Notes: generated by a model from the letters alone, not told the origin. Numbered from the stretch's first letter, positions 25,784 to 36,766 are shown. The stretch is DNA of 64,000 nucleotides from Pseudomonadota bacterium (GCA_023391335.1 JAEWBG010000025.1:17386-81385), one strand, 5' to 3'. Program-made: numbers and translations.

Positions 25784-26863
25784 ATGACCGCTCCTCTCGT
25801 CATCGTCGGCATGTCAGGCGGCGTCGACTCATCCGTCGCTGCATGGCGGCTCCTGCAAGAGGGATATGAGGTGCAGGGGCTCTTCATGAGCAACTGGGAT
25901 GAGGACGAAGACGGATACTGCACCGCTGCCGCTGATTTTCAGGATGCGCGGCAGGTATGCGAACAACTCGGCATTACCCTGCACAAAGTCAGCTTCGCCG
26001 GCGAATACCGGCAGCGTGTGTTCGAGTACTTTCTTGCCGAATACCGCGCCGGCCGGACGCCGAACCCCGATGTGCTGTGCAACCGCGAAATCAAATTCGG
26101 CGTCTGCTTCGACTATGCGCGCCGGCTCGGTGCGGATTGGGTCGCGACCGGACACTACGCACGGGTGACCCATGGCCCCGCACGACTGCTCAAAGGCGCA
26201 GACCCGAACAAGGATCAGAGCTACTTCTTGCACGCCATGCCGGCAAGCGCGCTGGAGCGCACGCTGTTCCCCATCGGAGCACTCCCTAAGAACGAAGTCC
26301 GAGCCATTGCAAAGGACCTCGCCCTGCCCGTCTTCGACAAGAAGGACAGCACCGGGATCTGTTTCATCGGCGAGCGTCCATTTGCCACCTTTCTAGAGCA
26401 GTACTTACCAGCACAGCCCGGCGAGATTCGCTCTGACGACGGTCGACTCTTGGGCAAACATCGCGGGCTCATGTACTACACGCTCGGGCAACGCCAGGGC
26501 CTTGGGATCGGAGGCCGACATGATGCAACCGAGGATCCCTGGTACGTCGCAGCGAAGGATCTCGTACGGAACGTGTTGGTCGTGGTTCAAGGCCACGACC
26601 ATCCCCTGCTGTTGTCGAACGAACTGTTTGCCGCACAAGCGCAGTGGGTTGCAGGCCGCCCCCCGGCCGAGCGGTTTCGCTGCACTGCGAAGGTGCGCTA
26701 TCGCCAACCCGATCAGGGCTGCGACGTCGTGGTCGCCAACGACGGAACCGTCGCGGTGCGCTTCGACTTGCCTCAGCGAGCCGTCACGCCCGGACAGTAC
26801 GTCGTTTTCTATCGCGATGACGAATGCCTGGGCGGCGCCGTGATCGAATCGACTCGTTCTTAG
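25784..26863 (+). CDS. mnmA: tRNA-specific 2-thiouridylase MnmA
   Basis: Inserts sulfur at C2 of the wobble uridine of tRNA Lys, Glu and Gln. The PP-loop SGGVDSS is at 11-17. Catalytic cysteines are C99 (NPDVLCNREIKF) and C193 (STGICFIGER), matching C102 and C199 of E. coli. MSNWDEDE and DPNKDQSYFL are further family blocks. Length is 359, normal. It lies 48 bp after nudJ and probably shares its transcript. The TusE-type sulfur relay genes are not nearby. Confidence 0.97.
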   Translation: MTAPLVIVGMSGGVDSSVAAWRLLQEGYEVQGLFMSNWDEDEDGYCTAAADFQDARQVCEQLGITLHKVSFAGEYRQRVFEYFLAEYRAGRTPNPDVLCNREIKFGVCFDYARRLGADWVATGHYARVTHGPARLLKGADPNKDQSYFLHAMPASALERTLFPIGALPKNEVRAIAKDLALPVFDKKDSTGICFIGERPFATFLEQYLPAQPGEIRSDDGRLLGKHRGLMYYTLGQRQGLGIGGRHDATEDPWYVAAKDLVRNVLVVVQGHDHPLLLSNELFAAQAQWVAGRPPAERFRCTAKVRYRQPDQGCDVVVANDGTVAVRFDLPQRAVTPGQYVVFYRDDECLGGAVIESTRS

Positions 26864-26892
26864 CTCCACGCCAAATGGGTGAGCGACTCCCG

Positions 26893-26898
26893 TATAAT
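26893..26898 (+). promoter_or_regulatory. Candidate -10 element of acnA
   Basis: A perfect TATAAT lies 70 bp before the acnA ATG, after the mnmA stop. No convincing -35 hexamer is seen 16-18 bp upstream, so an activator-dependent or extended -10 promoter is possible. Confidence 0.45.
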
Positions 26899-26968
26899 CC
26901 GCCCGCTTTTTAGCCCGGCAGCCGTATCGGCGCCGCGCCATCCCGCCTGATTTCCTCCTGGAGGACGC

Positions 26969-29662
26969 ATGAAAGATTCGTTTAAAGCGCGCAGGACGCT
27001 CGCTTGCGGCAATAGAAACTATGAAATCTTCAGCCTCGCCGCGCTCAAGGACCGCAATGTCGCGCGACTGCCCTACTCGCTGAAGATCCTGCTGGAAAAT
27101 TTGCTGCGCTTCGAAGACGGAGTCGATGTCACTCACGACGACATCGAGGCTCTCTTGAAGTGGGATCCGAAAGCCGCGCCCAACTACGAAATCTCCTTCA
27201 CGCCGAGCCGCGTGATCATGCAGGACTTCACAGGTGTCCCCGCAATCGTCGATCTCGCCGCCATGCGCGAAGCGATGATCAAGCTCGGTGGCAATCCGGA
27301 CGAAATCAACCCGCTCTCGCCCGCCGAACTCGTCATCGATCACTCGGTGCAAGTCGACGCGTACGGATCGGCCGATGCGGTCGCAAAGAACACGACCATC
27401 GAATTCAAACGCAATGGCGAGCGCTATTCGTTCCTACGCTGGGGTCAGACGGCATTCAGCAATTTCAAGGTGGTGCCGCCAAACACCGGCATCGTTCACC
27501 AAGTGAACGTCGAACATCTCGCTCGCGTGGTCTTCGACGCAGACAAGGACGGCGTTCGCCAAGCGTATCCAGACACACTGGTCGGTACGGACTCTCACAC
27601 CACCATGGTGAACGGATTGGGCGTATTGGGCTGGGGCGTCGGCGGTATTGAAGCCGAAGCGGCAATGCTCGGTCAGCCGGTCACGATGCTCATTCCGAAC
27701 GTCATCGGCTTCAAACTCACAGGCAATTTGCCTGCCGGTGCGACGGCGACCGATCTCGTTCTGACTGTGACCGAGATGCTGCGTAAGAAAGGCGTCGTCG
27801 ATAAGTTCGTCGAATTCTTCGGCGATGGATTGGCGAATCTGCCGCTGGCCGATCGCGCAACGATCGCAAACATGTCGCCCGAATTCGGCAGCACATGCGG
27901 CATCTTCCCGATCGATCAAGAAACGCTGCGCTATCTCGAACTCACCGGCCGCAGCGCCGAGCAGATCGAACTCGTGAAGTGTTATGCGCAACACCAAGGT
28001 ATGTGGCGCGAAAACGGCGCACCGCAGGCTGACTACACGGACGTGCTGGAGCTCGACCTCAGCACCGTCGAACCTTCGCTTGCCGGACCTAAGCGTCCGC
28101 AAGATCGTGTGCCGCTTCGCACTGCGAAGCAAACATACGCAGCGACTCACAAGAAGATGGCCGAAGAGCGTGCCGCGAAGAATCCCGGTGCGCGTGGCAC
28201 AGCGACGGCTACCGTGGATGGGCAGAGCTTCGAGGTCAAAGACGGTGCAGTGCTGATTGCAGCGATCACGAGCTGCACGAACACGTCCAATCCCGCGGTC
28301 CTGATTGCAGCGGGCTTGCTCGCTCGCAACGCTCGCAAGCGCGGACTGAAGGCGAAGCCTTGGGTCAAGACGAGCTTGGCGCCGGGCTCGCGCGTCGTGA
28401 CCGACTATCTGAACAAGGCCGGCTTAACGCCGGATCTCGATGCGGTCGGTTTCTACACAGTCGGTTACGGCTGCACGACCTGCATCGGCAACTCCGGTCC
28501 ACTCAAACCGGAAATCTCCGAAGCCGTGCGCCAAGGTGATGCGATCGCGTGTTCAGTGCTCTCGGGTAATCGCAACTTCGAAGGTCGCGTGCATCCAGAA
28601 GTGAAAATGAACTTCCTCGCCTCGCCTCCACTCGTCGTTGCGTACGCGCTGGCAGGCACGCTCGAGTTGGATTTGACCTCCGAGCCGCTCGGCACCGGCA
28701 GCGATGGCAAGCCGGTTTATTTGAAGGACATTTGGCCTTCGCCCGCAGAAGTTCAAGATGTCATCGCAAAGAACGTCGATGCCGCCATGTTCAAGAAGAG
28801 CTACTCCAGCGTCTTCACAGGCGATGAACATTGGAATGCGATCAAACTGCCGAGCGGCAAGATCTACTCGTGGGACGACAAGTCGACTTACGTGAAAAAT
28901 CCGCCGTACTTCGTCGGCATGACGATGCAGCCAAACGCGGTGTCCGATATTCGCAATGCTCGCGTGCTTGCGCTGTTGGGCGATTCAGTGACGACGGATC
29001 ACATCTCGCCCGCCGGCGATATTTCCAAATCGAGCCCGGCCGCGAAGTATCTGATGTCCCTGGGCGTGCAGCCCGCAGACTTCAACTCGTACGGCGCACG
29101 TCGCGGCAATCACGAAGTGATGATGCGCGGCACGTTCGCCAACATCCGACTGCGCAATCAATTGGCGCCCGGCACCGAAGGTGGAGTTACGACGTACGTG
29201 CCGACGGGCGAGCAAATGAGCATCTACGATGCGGCGATGCGCTACAAACAGGAAGGCACACCCCTCGTCGTACTCGCAGGTAAGGAATACGGAACCGGCT
29301 CTTCCCGAGACTGGGCGGCGAAAGGCACGATGCTCCTCGGCGTGAAGGCAGTGATCGCCGAAAGCTTCGAGCGTATCCATCGCTCGAATTTGATCGGCAT
29401 GGGTGTGTTGCCCTTGATGTTCAAGGAAGGCCAGAGTGCTGCGTCGCTGGGTCTTACGGGCAAGGAGACCTACGAGATCACGGGACTGAATGGTGGCGCT
29501 GCGAAGATGGTCACCGTCACGGCAACACCCGCTTCCGGTGCGCCCATCAAGTTCGAAGTGCGCGTTCGCATCGATACGCCAAAAGAACGCGAGTACTTCC
29601 AGCACGGCGGCATCCTGCATTACGTGCTGCGCCAATTGGCGAGCGCGAAGAAAGCCGCGTAG
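26969..29662 (+). CDS. acnA: Aconitate hydratase A
   Basis: Interconverts citrate and isocitrate with a [4Fe-4S] cluster. The 897-residue length and order of domains fit the AcnA/IRP1 class. Cluster cysteines are C436 (SCTNTSNP), C502 and C505 (GYGCTTCIGNSG). DSHTTMVNGLGVLGWGVGG and the swivelling-domain block YGTGSSRDWAAKG are present. GGAGG precedes the ATG. A crotonase gene follows after 9 bp and is probably co-transcribed. No prpB/prpC neighbours are present, arguing against a methylcitrate-specific role. Confidence 0.98.
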   Translation: MKDSFKARRTLACGNRNYEIFSLAALKDRNVARLPYSLKILLENLLRFEDGVDVTHDDIEALLKWDPKAAPNYEISFTPSRVIMQDFTGVPAIVDLAAMREAMIKLGGNPDEINPLSPAELVIDHSVQVDAYGSADAVAKNTTIEFKRNGERYSFLRWGQTAFSNFKVVPPNTGIVHQVNVEHLARVVFDADKDGVRQAYPDTLVGTDSHTTMVNGLGVLGWGVGGIEAEAAMLGQPVTMLIPNVIGFKLTGNLPAGATATDLVLTVTEMLRKKGVVDKFVEFFGDGLANLPLADRATIANMSPEFGSTCGIFPIDQETLRYLELTGRSAEQIELVKCYAQHQGMWRENGAPQADYTDVLELDLSTVEPSLAGPKRPQDRVPLRTAKQTYAATHKKMAEERAAKNPGARGTATATVDGQSFEVKDGAVLIAAITSCTNTSNPAVLIAAGLLARNARKRGLKAKPWVKTSLAPGSRVVTDYLNKAGLTPDLDAVGFYTVGYGCTTCIGNSGPLKPEISEAVRQGDAIACSVLSGNRNFEGRVHPEVKMNFLASPPLVVAYALAGTLELDLTSEPLGTGSDGKPVYLKDIWPSPAEVQDVIAKNVDAAMFKKSYSSVFTGDEHWNAIKLPSGKIYSWDDKSTYVKNPPYFVGMTMQPNAVSDIRNARVLALLGDSVTTDHISPAGDISKSSPAAKYLMSLGVQPADFNSYGARRGNHEVMMRGTFANIRLRNQLAPGTEGGVTTYVPTGEQMSIYDAAMRYKQEGTPLVVLAGKEYGTGSSRDWAAKGTMLLGVKAVIAESFERIHRSNLIGMGVLPLMFKEGQSAASLGLTGKETYEITGLNGGAAKMVTVTATPASGAPIKFEVRVRIDTPKEREYFQHGGILHYVLRQLASAKKAA

Positions 29663-29671
29663 GAGTAGCAG

Positions 29672-30421
29672 ATGTCGATCCGCGTCAGCGTAGAGGGCCC
29701 CATCCTTCGGCTGACGTTGGATCGAGCTGACAAGAAGAACGCGCTCACCAACGAGATGTACGGTGGGCTCACCACACAACTTGAACGCGCGGAACAGGAT
29801 GACTCGATTAGAGTCGTCCTGATCGATGCAGAAGGCGATGTCTTCTGCGCTGGCAACGACCTCAATGACTTCGCTGCGATCGCCTCAGGAAAACTGCGGG
29901 GCGATCAAATCAAAGCGTTCGGTTTTCTTCATGCTCTTGCGGCGGCCTCGTGTCCGATCGTCACTGCAGTTCAAGGTTCGGCTGTAGGCATCGGCGTCAC
30001 GCTCCTTCTGCATTCCGACATTGCTGTGGTGGGAGAAGACGCGCGACTCTCCACTCCATTCGTCGATCTTGGCCTCGTGCCCGAAGCCGCCTCCAGTCTT
30101 CTTCTGCCGGCACGCGTCGGGCATGCAAGAGCATTCGAGATGTTTGCACTGGGCAAATCCATTCTCGGCCTCGATGCCGTGACGTTGGGACTTGCGAATG
30201 CATGCGCACCGACTCACGAAGTGCTGAGCCGAGCCTACGAGTTTGCCCATCAGCTAGCTGCGCGCCCTTCTGGCGCGGTGCGCGCGACCAAACGATTGAT
30301 GCGTCACACCGAAGCGCTTCAAGCCGTGATGGATCGAGAAATCGAGGTGTTCTCAGAGAGACTTAGAAGCCCAGAGACGGCGCAAGCCCTACAGGCATTC
30401 GCTCAGCGACAGAAGCGCTGA
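29672..30421 (+). CDS. Enoyl-CoA hydratase/isomerase (crotonase) family protein
   Basis: A 249-residue crotonase-fold protein, acting on acyl-CoA thioesters in the cytoplasm. The first oxyanion-hole region is EGDVFCAGNDLNDF and the second is QGSAVGIGVTLLLHSDIAV. The sequence FVDLGLVPEAASSLLLPARVG has only one acidic residue at the active site, a pattern of enoyl-CoA delta-isomerases or PaaG-like proteins more than of hydratases. It starts 9 bp after acnA with AGGAG ahead. Substrate and pathway are unknown; the link to aconitase is by position only. Confidence 0.85.
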   Translation: MSIRVSVEGPILRLTLDRADKKNALTNEMYGGLTTQLERAEQDDSIRVVLIDAEGDVFCAGNDLNDFAAIASGKLRGDQIKAFGFLHALAAASCPIVTAVQGSAVGIGVTLLLHSDIAVVGEDARLSTPFVDLGLVPEAASSLLLPARVGHARAFEMFALGKSILGLDAVTLGLANACAPTHEVLSRAYEFAHQLAARPSGAVRATKRLMRHTEALQAVMDREIEVFSERLRSPETAQALQAFAQRQKR

Positions 30422-30433
30422 CAGACGGCCCCT

Positions 30434-30760
30434 TCAGCGCCGCCATTTAGTGAGCCGCTTCTGCGGAGGTGGTCCGCGACGCGCTGAAAGACCGGGCCGA
30501 ATCAATCGCGGCGGCAACGGTAGATCCGGCTCGTCCTCGACCAACCACTTATCCTTGAATGCTTGCAGTGCCTCGCTCTGCACGGCTGCATGTCGATTCG
30601 ATAACAACAGCGATGAAGGCGCGCAGACGCGCGCACGAATCAGACCCAGATCTTCGGCTGCGTGAAACAGTGACGGATACCAGCTTTGCCAATCAGGCAG
30701 CAGCCGCTCTACGCGTTCGCGCAGATTCAATCGTTCGCTGGTGTTGTCGGCGTCGATCAT
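30434..30760 (-). CDS. Hypothetical protein, basic proline-rich C-terminus
   Basis: I do not recognise this 108-residue frame. It converges on the crotonase gene with a 12-bp gap. The N-terminal 75 residues look like soluble alpha-helical protein (LNLRERVERLLPDWQSWYPS, SEALQAFKDKW). The last 30 are rich in Pro and Arg (LPLPPRLIRPGLSARRGPPP). No signal peptide, membrane segment or cysteine cluster is seen. No Shine-Dalgarno precedes the ATG. A real small protein is likely but not certain. Confidence 0.5.
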   Translation of the reverse strand: MIDADNTSERLNLRERVERLLPDWQSWYPSLFHAAEDLGLIRARVCAPSSLLLSNRHAAVQSEALQAFKDKWLVEDEPDLPLPPRLIRPGLSARRGPPPQKRLTKWRR

Positions 30761-30920
30761 CAGGAGGGCTTTCTATCACGAAAGTCGCGGGCGTTTTCAT
30801 GAACGATCCCACAGCTTGGGTGTTTTGCTGACAGCACACCCTGGCGATGGCTCTGCCCAAATGGCATCCACCGCTTGCAGATTCAAGTGGCTGAGAACGG
30901 CGCGTTACGTTAGGAGACTA

Positions 30921-31099
30921 AGACGCAACACAGAGAGCACAAAGTAAGGCAAGGAACACAAAGAAAACTTGGTCACAAAAGACTGCGAAACTCGAAAGAG
31001 TAAGGCGGTGCGTCGACGCGCCTTTGTCCGCACCACCTAAATTTATTCAGCTCCCTTTGTGCCCTTTGTGTTCCCTTTTGTGCGCTTTGTGTTTCGTCC
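30921..31099. repeat. Intergenic repeat element A3 (CACAAAG-type, inverted arms)
   Basis: The left arm reads GACGCAACACAGAGAGCACA and continues AAGTAAGGCAAGGAACACAAAG, then GGTCACAAAAG. The right arm reads CCCTTTGTGCCCTTTGTG and TTCCCTTTTGTGCGCTTTG to TTTCGTCC, the inverse of the left. The middle has a GC-rich palindromic stretch around CGTCGACG (31010-31017). It lies 24 bp beyond the gatB stop, and together with the hypothetical gene accounts for the gap after the crotonase. Confidence 0.88.
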
Positions 31100-31123
31100 G
31101 CTCTTAGCCGACAGCGATTACAC

Positions 31124-32560
<1,437 letters not shown>

Positions 32561-32573
32561 AAGATTAGTGACT

Positions 32574-32594
32574 AGCGGATAGCGGATGGCGGAT
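32574..32594. repeat. Short GCGGAT tandem repeat between gatA and gatB
   Basis: Three tandem 7-bp units, AGCGGAT, AGCGGAT and GGCGGAT, sit in the 55-bp gatA-gatB spacer. The same unit forms the left arm of repeat element C1 at 20495. Confidence 0.7.
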
Positions 32595-32615
32595 AGAAGA
32601 ACGGAGAATTTCCGC

Positions 32616-34079
32616 TCACTCGTAACGAGCTGGAATCTTTCGATGCCATTGCGTTTCGCGCTGGTAGCCATGCGCGACGTTGAGCAGTTTGGCTTCCGCG
32701 AAGTGCGGGCCGATGATCTGCAATCCGACCGGCAGGCCCTCCATGAATCCACACGGAATCGACATGGCTGGGAGTCCGGCGAGGTTCGCACCGATCGTGT
32801 AGATGTCATTCAAGTACATCGTGATCGGATCATCGACTTTGGCACCGATGTCGAATGCAGGTGTCGGAGACGTCGGTCCCATCAATACGTCGACTTGCTT
32901 GAATGCGCGTGCAAAGTCATCCGTGATTAGGCGGCGCACTTTTTGGGCACGCAAGTAATAGGCGTCGTAGTAGCCTGCGGACAGCACATACGTTCCGGTC
33001 ATGATTCGACGCTTCACTTCGGCGCCGAAGCCTTCGCCGCGCGACCTCTTGTATAAGTCCATGAGATCGACCGGCTGTTCGCATCGGTAACCGAAACGCA
33101 CGCCATCAAAGCGCGATAGGTTCGATGAGCATTCCGCCGGAGCGACGACGTAATACGTCGGAACGGATGCCGGAAGGCTCGGCAAGCTGACATCGACCAG
33201 CGTTGCACCCAGCTTCTCGTACACCTTCAAGGCTTCGCGTACCAGCGCTGCATTCGCCGCGTCCAACCCGTTCTCGAAGAATTCCTTCAGGAGTCCGATC
33301 CGCAGGCCTTTGAGCGGCTGGTCGAGCAGATTCACATAGTCCGGGACGGGCGTGTCGACGCTGGTCGAATCGCGTGGATCGAATCCCGCCATCGCACCAA
33401 GCAGCATCGCTGCATCTTTTGCCGTCAGCGTCAGCACGCCAGCCTGATCGAGGCTCGAGGCGAAGGCGATCATCCCGTAGCGCGACACGCGTCCGTAGGT
33501 TGGCTTTAGACCTGTCAACGAAGTGAGCGCGGCCGGCTGGCGAATCGACCCCCCCGTATCCGTACCCGTCGCCGCAGGCGCGAGGCGTGCGGCAACGGCA
33601 GCGGCCGAGCCACCTGAGGAGCCACCGGGCACTTTTTTCAAATCCCAGGGATTCTTCACCGCTCCATAAAAGCTCGTCTCGTTGGAAGATCCCATGGCGA
33701 ACTCATCCATGTTCACCTTTCCCAGCATTACGATCCCCGCAGCGGCGAGTCTCTCGACGACCGTTGCGTCATACGGCGCGATGAAGTTGGAGAGCATCTT
33801 CGAACCGCACGTGGTAAGCACGCCATCGGTACAGAAGATGTCCTTGTGCGCGATGGGCAAACCCGCCAGCGCTGCCGCCTCGCCTGAGGCTATGTGTTTG
33901 TCCGCTTGAGCGGCGGCGGCCAGAGCGCGTTCGCTCGTCACGGTGATGAATGCGTTCAGCTCCGGATTGTGCTTTTCGATGCGGTTCAAGAAGTGCCGGG
34001 TGAGCTCCATGCTCGAGAATTTCCGGGCGCGCAGGCCCTCCGCAAGCTCGGCCAGGCTGTAGTGATGCAGATCGGTCAT
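32616..34079 (-). CDS. gatA: Asp-tRNA(Asn)/Glu-tRNA(Gln) amidotransferase subunit A
   Basis: Glutaminase subunit of GatCAB, an amidase-signature enzyme of 487 residues. The Ser-cisSer-Lys triad is complete and at the canonical numbering: K79 (IAHKD), S154 (GGSSGGSAAA) and S178 (GTDTGGSIRQPA). It hydrolyses glutamine and channels ammonia to GatB. gatC lies 77 bp upstream on the same strand. The spacer to gatB carries tandem GCGGAT units rather than the tight coupling usual for this operon. Confidence 0.97.
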   Translation of the reverse strand: MTDLHHYSLAELAEGLRARKFSSMELTRHFLNRIEKHNPELNAFITVTSERALAAAAQADKHIASGEAAALAGLPIAHKDIFCTDGVLTTCGSKMLSNFIAPYDATVVERLAAAGIVMLGKVNMDEFAMGSSNETSFYGAVKNPWDLKKVPGGSSGGSAAAVAARLAPAATGTDTGGSIRQPAALTSLTGLKPTYGRVSRYGMIAFASSLDQAGVLTLTAKDAAMLLGAMAGFDPRDSTSVDTPVPDYVNLLDQPLKGLRIGLLKEFFENGLDAANAALVREALKVYEKLGATLVDVSLPSLPASVPTYYVVAPAECSSNLSRFDGVRFGYRCEQPVDLMDLYKRSRGEGFGAEVKRRIMTGTYVLSAGYYDAYYLRAQKVRRLITDDFARAFKQVDVLMGPTSPTPAFDIGAKVDDPITMYLNDIYTIGANLAGLPAMSIPCGFMEGLPVGLQIIGPHFAEAKLLNVAHGYQRETQWHRKIPARYE

Positions 34080-34156
34080 TGGCGATTACACGCAAGTCTG
34101 AAATGAGGGCGGGAGATTGAATTCGCTCTCCCGATTCGAGCGAGGAAAGCGAGCGA

Positions 34157-34447
34157 TTACTCGATCACTTTGGGCACGAGGTACAAACCGGCTTCGACAC
34201 GCGGAGCGTTCTTTTGATACTTCTCGTGCTGGTCTCGATCAAGTACTTCGTCCTCACGCATGCGTTGGACTTGATCGGCCAGCGGGTGCGCCATCGGTTC
34301 GATATCGGCGGTGTTGACTGTAGCGAGTTGCTCTACGAAGTTCAGAATCTTCGAAAGACTGTCCACGTACACCGACAACTCAGCCTCCGTGATCGACAGG
34401 CGTGCGAGGTGCGCGATGTTCTCGACATCGTGACGAGTGAGGCTCAT
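34157..34447 (-). CDS. gatC: Asp-tRNA(Asn)/Glu-tRNA(Gln) amidotransferase subunit C
   Basis: Small belt subunit that stabilises the GatA-GatB pair. At 96 residues it is the typical length, starting with SLTRHDVENIAHLARLSITE and ending in DEVLDRDQHEKYQKNAP and a C-terminal Val-Glu-rich tail. It is the first gene of gatCAB and is divergent from mreB across 190 bp, so the two operons have back-to-back promoters there. A 7-bp hairpin CGGGAGA/TCTCCCG (34110-34133) lies between gatC and gatA. Confidence 0.93.
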   Translation of the reverse strand: MSLTRHDVENIAHLARLSITEAELSVYVDSLSKILNFVEQLATVNTADIEPMAHPLADQVQRMREDEVLDRDQHEKYQKNAPRVEAGLYLVPKVIE

Positions 34448-34637
34448 GTACGGCGGTTCCCCAAATGACCATTAGCGCGTCGCTGAAGCTCGATCGCATC
34501 GATCGGCACGCGCGAAAAAACCCATAAAAACGGCTGCAAAAATGCACGCGCGATCATACACCTCGCTTGTGCAATCTCCTACCCGTTGTTAGAGTACCGC
34601 ACCATTTTGCGCCCTGTCGTTCGACGCACAAACAACC

Positions 34638-35681
34638 ATGTTCAAGAATCTTCGTGGGTACTTTTCGAACGACCTCTCGATTGACCTGGGCACTGCAAAC
34701 ACGCTGATTTATGTGCGCGGCAAAGGGATCGTGCTGAACGAACCATCGGTCGTCGCCATTCGCGAAGAACCAGGACGCGCCGGCAAAAAGATCGAGGCGG
34801 TCGGACAAGAAGCCAAGAACATGCTCGGCCGCACGCCGGGTCACATCACTGCGATACGTCCGATGAAAGACGGCGTGATCGCCGACTTCACCGTCACCGA
34901 AAAAATGCTGCAGTACTTCATCGAGAAAGTGCACGGCAATCGGTTGATGCGTCCCTCCCCTCGCGTACTGATTTGCGTTCCTTACGGTTCGACGCAAGTC
35001 GAGCGCCGAGCCATTCAAGAGTCGGCCGAAGGTGCAGGTGCCCGATGGGTGCGTTTGATCGAAGAGCCGATGGCTGCGGCTGTCGGTGCCGGGTTGCCCG
35101 TGCATGAAGCCCGCGGATCGATGGTTTTGGACATCGGCGGCGGCACCTCCGAAGTGGCGGTCATTTCCTTGAACGGCATCGTGTACGCGTCTTCGGTACG
35201 CATCGGCGGCGATCGTTTCGACGATGCCATCATCAACTACGTGCGTCGCAACTACGGCATCCTGATCGGCGAGTCCACCGCCGAAAAGATCAAGATCGAA
35301 ATCGGGTCCGCGTACCCCGGTCAACAAGTCAACGAGATCTCGGTCAAGGGCCGCAACCTGTCAGAAGGCGTGCCTCGCAGCTTCACGCTGAACTCGAACG
35401 AAATTCTCGAAGCACTCCAGGAGCCGCTCGCCGGCATCGTCGGTGCGGTGAAGGTCGCGCTCGAACAGACACCGCCGGAACTGGGAGCGGACGTCGCGGA
35501 GCGCGGCATTGTGCTCACCGGTGGCGGTGCCTTGCTGCGAGACATCGATAAGCTGCTCATGGAAGAAACCGGCCTTCCAGTCGTCGTCTCCGAAGACCCG
35601 CTGACGTGCGTCGCACGTGGCGGCGGACGCATGCTCGAACTCATCGACGAGCACGGCCCTGCGCTATTCAATCTTGAATAG
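34638..35681 (+). CDS. mreB: Rod-shape-determining protein MreB
   Basis: Bacterial actin that guides the elongation machinery beneath the inner membrane. Of 347 residues, the actin-fold ATP motifs are visible: phosphate 1 DLGTANTLIY, phosphate 2 VLDIGGGTSEVAVIS and adenosine LTGGGALLRDIDKLL. The N-terminal MFKNLRGYFS amphipathic stretch is a membrane anchor as in E. coli. It heads an mreB-mreC-mreD-mrdA-rodA-mltB-rlpA run on the + strand and is divergent from gatC. Confidence 0.98.
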   Translation: MFKNLRGYFSNDLSIDLGTANTLIYVRGKGIVLNEPSVVAIREEPGRAGKKIEAVGQEAKNMLGRTPGHITAIRPMKDGVIADFTVTEKMLQYFIEKVHGNRLMRPSPRVLICVPYGSTQVERRAIQESAEGAGARWVRLIEEPMAAAVGAGLPVHEARGSMVLDIGGGTSEVAVISLNGIVYASSVRIGGDRFDDAIINYVRRNYGILIGESTAEKIKIEIGSAYPGQQVNEISVKGRNLSEGVPRSFTLNSNEILEALQEPLAGIVGAVKVALEQTPPELGADVAERGIVLTGGGALLRDIDKLLMEETGLPVVVSEDPLTCVARGGGRMLELIDEHGPALFNLE

Positions 35682-35767
35682 CAATCGAGAATGAAAGGCG
35701 CAGCCTGTCGTGCAGTCGATGCTGCCGGCTGGTGCTGCGCCAACTCTGTGCAGATTCGGGTTCTTGA

Positions 35768-36766
35768 GTGGTCACACTAAGCTCCGATTCCCGTCCGATC
35801 ATTGGCCGCGGCCCGCCTCTGGGCGCGAAGCTATTTTTCCTGGGGATCGTGTCGGTGGCGGTGATGGTGGCCGACCATCGAGGCGGTTATCTAGATACCG
35901 CGCGGCAGTGGTTAGGTCTTGCGGCACATCCGCTGTACACCGTCGTTGAAGCACCCTATGACTTCTGGAATTGGCTGACGAGCAGTTTCGCGGATCGCAA
36001 TCGCCTGCGGCGCGAGAACGCCCAGCTCACCGATCAGCTACGGGTCGCCCGGACGCAGCTGCTGCAATTTAGCGCCCTGCAGGAAGAAAACCGCAGGTTG
36101 AGAGGCATTCGCGATGCTTCGCATGGAATGGCGGATCGGACGCTGATCGCCGAGATCATCCACGTCGATGTCGATCCTTTCCGGCAACGCGTGCGCATCA
36201 ACAAAGGGACCGCGGATGGAGTGTTCAAAGAGCAGCCGGTGCTCGATGCCTTTGGCATCGTCGGGCAGGTGGTGCAGGTCGACAAATACAGCGCGCAGAT
36301 CATCCTGGTGAGCGATGCCGAACACGCAATTCCAGTGCAGGTGAATCGCAACGGGATTCGCACCATTGCCGAAGGCACCGGCGAAGTCGCTAGACTCAGC
36401 TTGCCCTTTCTCACGGCAGAAGCCGACGTCAAGCCGGGCGATCTGCTCGTGTCATCGGGCCTGGATGGCATCTTCCCTGCCGGTTACCCCGTCGCCAAGG
36501 TAACGAAAGTCGAACGCGATCCTTCGGATACTTTTGCAACCGTAGAGGCTAAGCCGCTGGCGCAGCTAGATCGGGATCGCGAAGTGCTGCTGTTGTGGCC
36601 GAACAATCCGGCGAAGAAAGACGCTGCGGCGCCCCCTACCCAGCCGGACACTCAGGTAGAAAAGCCCACGCCTGTATCTGGCGCGCCCCACTCAACGAGC
36701 AGTGCCCCGGCAACCGGGACGCCTCCTCCGGCGCAAAGCGCCCCCACCCCGACGCGTCCACAGTGA
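35768..36766 (+). CDS. mreC: Rod-shape-determining protein MreC
   Basis: Bitopic elongasome scaffold linking MreB to PBP2. A GTG start gives 332 residues. TM helix about 20-36 is followed by a coiled coil (about 75-112, RNRLRRENAQLTDQLRVART) and the beta-domain region (IAEIIHVDVDPFRQRVRINKG, LVSSGLDGIFPAGYPV). The last 45 residues are a Pro/Thr/Ala-rich tail with no clear structure, longer than in E. coli. It follows mreB by 86 bp and precedes mreD by 13 bp. Confidence 0.94.
   Translation: MVTLSSDSRPIIGRGPPLGAKLFFLGIVSVAVMVADHRGGYLDTARQWLGLAAHPLYTVVEAPYDFWNWLTSSFADRNRLRRENAQLTDQLRVARTQLLQFSALQEENRRLRGIRDASHGMADRTLIAEIIHVDVDPFRQRVRINKGTADGVFKEQPVLDAFGIVGQVVQVDKYSAQIILVSDAEHAIPVQVNRNGIRTIAEGTGEVARLSLPFLTAEADVKPGDLLVSSGLDGIFPAGYPVAKVTKVERDPSDTFATVEAKPLAQLDRDREVLLLWPNNPAKKDAAAPPTQPDTQVEKPTPVSGAPHSTSSAPATGTPPPAQSAPTPTRPQ

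Noticed and set aside
26405..27352. Open frame of 315 codons antisense across mnmA and acnA
   Set aside because: It spans two well-supported genes and their promoter gap and shows no protein motifs.
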